Source of the DNA: Sulfurimonas sp.
GTDB lineage: Bacteria > Campylobacterota > Campylobacteria > Campylobacterales > Sulfurimonadaceae
Length of the DNA: 64,000 bases
Direction of reading: 5' to 3'
Assembly: GCA_028044295.1 (NCBI GenBank)
Contig: JAOFSE010000009.1
Coordinates: forward strand, 23,308 to 87,307
The translations under genes were made by a program, and so were the position numbers. The notes below the pieces were generated by a model. It was not told the DNA's origin, made no database searches, and worked only from the letters and a program-made list of their open reading frames with translations. Positions 62,404 through 64,000 of this stretch are shown one piece after another (positions within the stretch are counted from its first letter, which is position 1; each line of letters begins with the position of its first letter).

Positions 62404-63426
62404 CTAAAAGTCATCATCAAAAGTTAGTGAACCTTTTGAGTAGTTAGATACTGTAGCTTCAAAGAAGTTAGTTTTTTGATCATTAAATTTTGCGAAATCA
62501 TCAACCCATTTAATAGGATTTTCTACATTATATATCTTATCAAATCCAACAGAAGCAAGTCTATCATCAGCTAAGAAATGAATATACTGTTCAACAATAT
62601 CATCTGTAAGTCCAAGAATCTGACCTTGAGTAATGTATTTACCCCATTCTACTTCTAGATGAACAGCTTCTTTAAACATATCAATAACTTCTGATTTTAA
62701 CTGTTCTGTAAAAAGGTCAGGTCTCTCTTTTCTAAGTGTATTAATAAGATTTTTAAAGAGTGCAAGGTGTGTAACTTCATCTCTTTGAATAAATCTTATC
62801 ATTTGAGCAGAACCTAACATTTTTCCTGAGCGTGCCAAAGTGTAAATATATGCGAATCCACTGTAGAAGTAAATGCCTTCTAGAATCTGGTTTGCAAAAC
62901 AAGCTTTTACAAAATTAGTCTCTGTAGGGTTAGCAGTTAACTCATCATAAGCTTTTGCAATTGCATCATTTTTATTTTTAAGCATCATATCTTTACGCCA
63001 AAGATCATATATCTCTTCTGAGTTAGTTGATATAGTATCAACCATAACTGCGTAAGATTGTGAGTGCAGAGCTTCTTCAAAACTCTGTCTTACTAAAATA
63101 AGGTTTATCTCCGCTGATGTAACATAAGGGTTAATATTGTCTATAATATTATTTGTTTGAAGTGAATCCATAAAGATAAGTTGGGATAGTGCTTTATCAT
63201 AAGCATCTTTCTCTGCACTAGTAAGATTTTTATAATCATTTACATCTCTAGTCATATCAACTTCTTTAGGAAACCAAGTGTTATTTAACATCACTTCCCA
63301 AAGGTTATATGCCCACTGATACTTAATGTTGTTTAGTTCAAAAATACCTGTCGGATTACCGCCAAATATTTTTCTATCATTAACGCTTTCAGTAGATTCC
63401 GGATTATATATCTTTTTTCTCTTCAT
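62404..63426 (-). CDS. nrdB: ribonucleoside-diphosphate reductase, beta subunit
   Basis: Supplies the tyrosyl-radical for class I ribonucleotide reduction. The 340-residue protein has the Glu-His-Tyr arrangement [11 protein letters not shown] (Glu0, His+3, Tyr+7, like E. coli E115, H118 and Y122), the second ligand set EVTHLALF, and the C-terminal tail that docks on NrdA. Its partner nrdA is not in the window. GGGGTG precedes ATG and a TATAAT lies 31 nt upstream. Confidence 0.96.
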   Translation of the reverse strand: MKRKKIYNPESTESVNDRKIFGGNPTGIFELNNIKYQWAYNLWEVMLNNTWFPKEVDMTRDVNDYKNLTSAEKDAYDKALSQLIFMDSLQTNNIIDNINPYVTSAEINLILVRQSFEEALHSQSYAVMVDTISTNSEEIYDLWRKDMMLKNKNDAIAKAYDELTANPTETNFVKACFANQILEGIYFYSGFAYIYTLARSGKMLGSAQMIRFIQRDEVTHLALFKNLINTLRKERPDLFTEQLKSEVIDMFKEAVHLEVEWGKYITQGQILGLTDDIVEQYIHFLADDRLASVGFDKIYNVENPIKWVDDFAKFNDQKTNFFEATVSNYSKGSLTFDDDF

Positions 63427-63456
63427 CTTTATTCACCCCAAAAAATTTAGTTTTCG

Positions 63457-63462
63457 ATTATA
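63457..63462 (-). promoter_or_regulatory. -10 box of nrdB
   Basis: TATAAT on the minus strand, 31 nt before the nrdB start, with a GGGGTG ribosome-binding site between. Confidence 0.5.
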
Positions 63463-63569
63463 TCTTTTTGAAACATAAAATGAACTTTATAAATTACTAC
63501 ACATTATATACACTCTATTAATATAAAATAATATTCTCTATAATATCAACATACTACAAAGGAGAAGGT

Positions 63570-64000
63570 ATGAAGTATATAATACTTTTCATGCTCATAA
63601 TATCAACAATGAATGCAATAGACCTACAAAAGTGGACAGGGCAGATAGACAAACTGAGTGATGATGAAAAACATGTCATCGTAAATAAAGATACGGAAAG
63701 ACCTTTTACTGGTAAATATACTGATGAAAAATCAAACGGAATCTATACATGTAAACTATGTGGAACTGCACTTTATAATTCTACTGATAAGTTTGATTCA
63801 CATTGCGGATGGCCAAGTTTCGATGATACAATTCCCGGAGCTGTGAAAAGAGTTCCAGATGCTGATGGTAGACGTGTTGAAATAGTTTGTAATAACTGTG
63901 GAGGTCATTTAGGTCATGTTTTTGAAGGTGAAGCTATGACTTCAAAAAACACTAGACACTGTGTCAATTCTATTTCACTAAAACTTGAAAAGAAAGTTGA
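63570..64000 (+). CDS. msrB: exported methionine-R-sulfoxide reductase MsrB, 3' end outside window
   Basis: Reduces methionine-R-sulfoxide in proteins. The visible 143 residues start with a signal peptide (MKYIILFMLIISTMNA), so the enzyme is periplasmic. Zinc ligands are Cys61, Cys64, Cys107 and Cys110, and the catalytic Cys131 sits in TRHCVNSISL; HCGWPSF is the usual MsrB core. GGAGAAGG precedes ATG. The C-terminus lies beyond the window edge. Confidence 0.92.
   Translation, partial: MKYIILFMLIISTMNAIDLQKWTGQIDKLSDDEKHVIVNKDTERPFTGKYTDEKSNGIYTCKLCGTALYNSTDKFDSHCGWPSFDDTIPGAVKRVPDADGRRVEIVCNNCGGHLGHVFEGEAMTSKNTRHCVNSISLKLEKKV

Noticed and set aside
63480..63545. NrdR-box-like sequence upstream of nrdB
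   Set aside because: ACACATTATATACACT resembles the box but is not palindromic and no second copy is found at the usual spacing.
1..64000. CRISPR arrays, insertion sequences and prophage genes
   Set aside because: No spaced direct repeats, transposases, terminal inverted repeats of IS type or phage structural genes were found. The only clear direct repeat is the 12-bp unit in fliK.

Overview
The window is AT-rich bacterial DNA (roughly one third G+C by eye), densely coded on both strands, most probably from a free-living, motile member of the Campylobacterota (Sulfurimonas or a close relative). The clues are histidine kinases with the SHQWKQPLN H-box, a split PAS/chemoreceptor pair like CetB/CetA, two hook-protein genes next to fliK and flgD behind sigma-54 promoters, and many c-di-GMP proteins. 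There is no CRISPR array, insertion sequence or prophage. The only RNA gene seen is a tRNA-Ser(GGA).

Layout. 0-8.4 kb is mainly a leftward housekeeping block: cdsA, dxr, a histidine kinase, an orphan DNA adenine methyltransferase and tsaD, joined by 4-bp stop/start overlaps, then tpx and an outer-membrane beta-barrel; an NFACT/RqcH-like gene lies upstream. 8.4-16.2 kb runs rightward: a CsgG-like lipoprotein, a BtuB-like TonB receptor, a membrane protein, a cysteine-rich protein, an antitoxin-like protein, a diguanylate cyclase and a CobT-type phosphoribosyltransferase. 16.2-32.3 kb holds a SUV3-like RNA helicase, an HD-GYP phosphodiesterase, MscS, a DUF481 barrel, an MFS carrier, a PAS+CZB chemoreceptor pair, a B12-binding radical SAM enzyme, a LapG/LapD pair and a Cache chemoreceptor.

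32.3-45 kb has purK-purE, two 5'-truncated gene remnants (EAL and histidine kinase) beside tRNA-Ser, a duplicated DUF1538 transporter with a PII-like tail, an HTH/coiled-coil protein, YajQ, a hybrid kinase, a two-subunit fumarate-reductase-like enzyme without an adjacent membrane anchor, a YqaA-like protein with no visible normal start, a 2-hydroxyacid dehydrogenase and purT. 45-51.2 kb is the hook cluster fliK-flgD-flgE-flgE. 51.2-64 kb has a PP-loop/NFACT-R-like protein, RhlE, a helicase-C-like protein, dnaG, rpsU and a leftward series involving nucleotides and repair (nrdB, nitrilase-like, pcm, thyX, a lipoprotein, a GGDEF protein, yjdM and dgt), then the start of msrB.

Themes. Second-messenger control of attachment and motility dominates the accessory content: GGDEF, HD-GYP, LapD, YajQ and an EAL remnant sit with chemoreceptors and hook genes. 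Two sequence-level patterns cut across genes. The palindrome TACATGTA occurs at least 23 times where about 2-3 would be expected, mostly as YTACATGTAR. At least five genes have a TATAAT-like box only 5-7 nt before ATG and no Shine-Dalgarno sequence, suggesting leaderless transcripts. The strongest candidates for undescribed biology are the palindrome, the anchorless fumarate-reductase-like pair with altered cofactor ligands, the DUF1538-PII fusion, the helicase-C-like partner of RhlE and the cysteine-rich protein in the TonB receptor operon.
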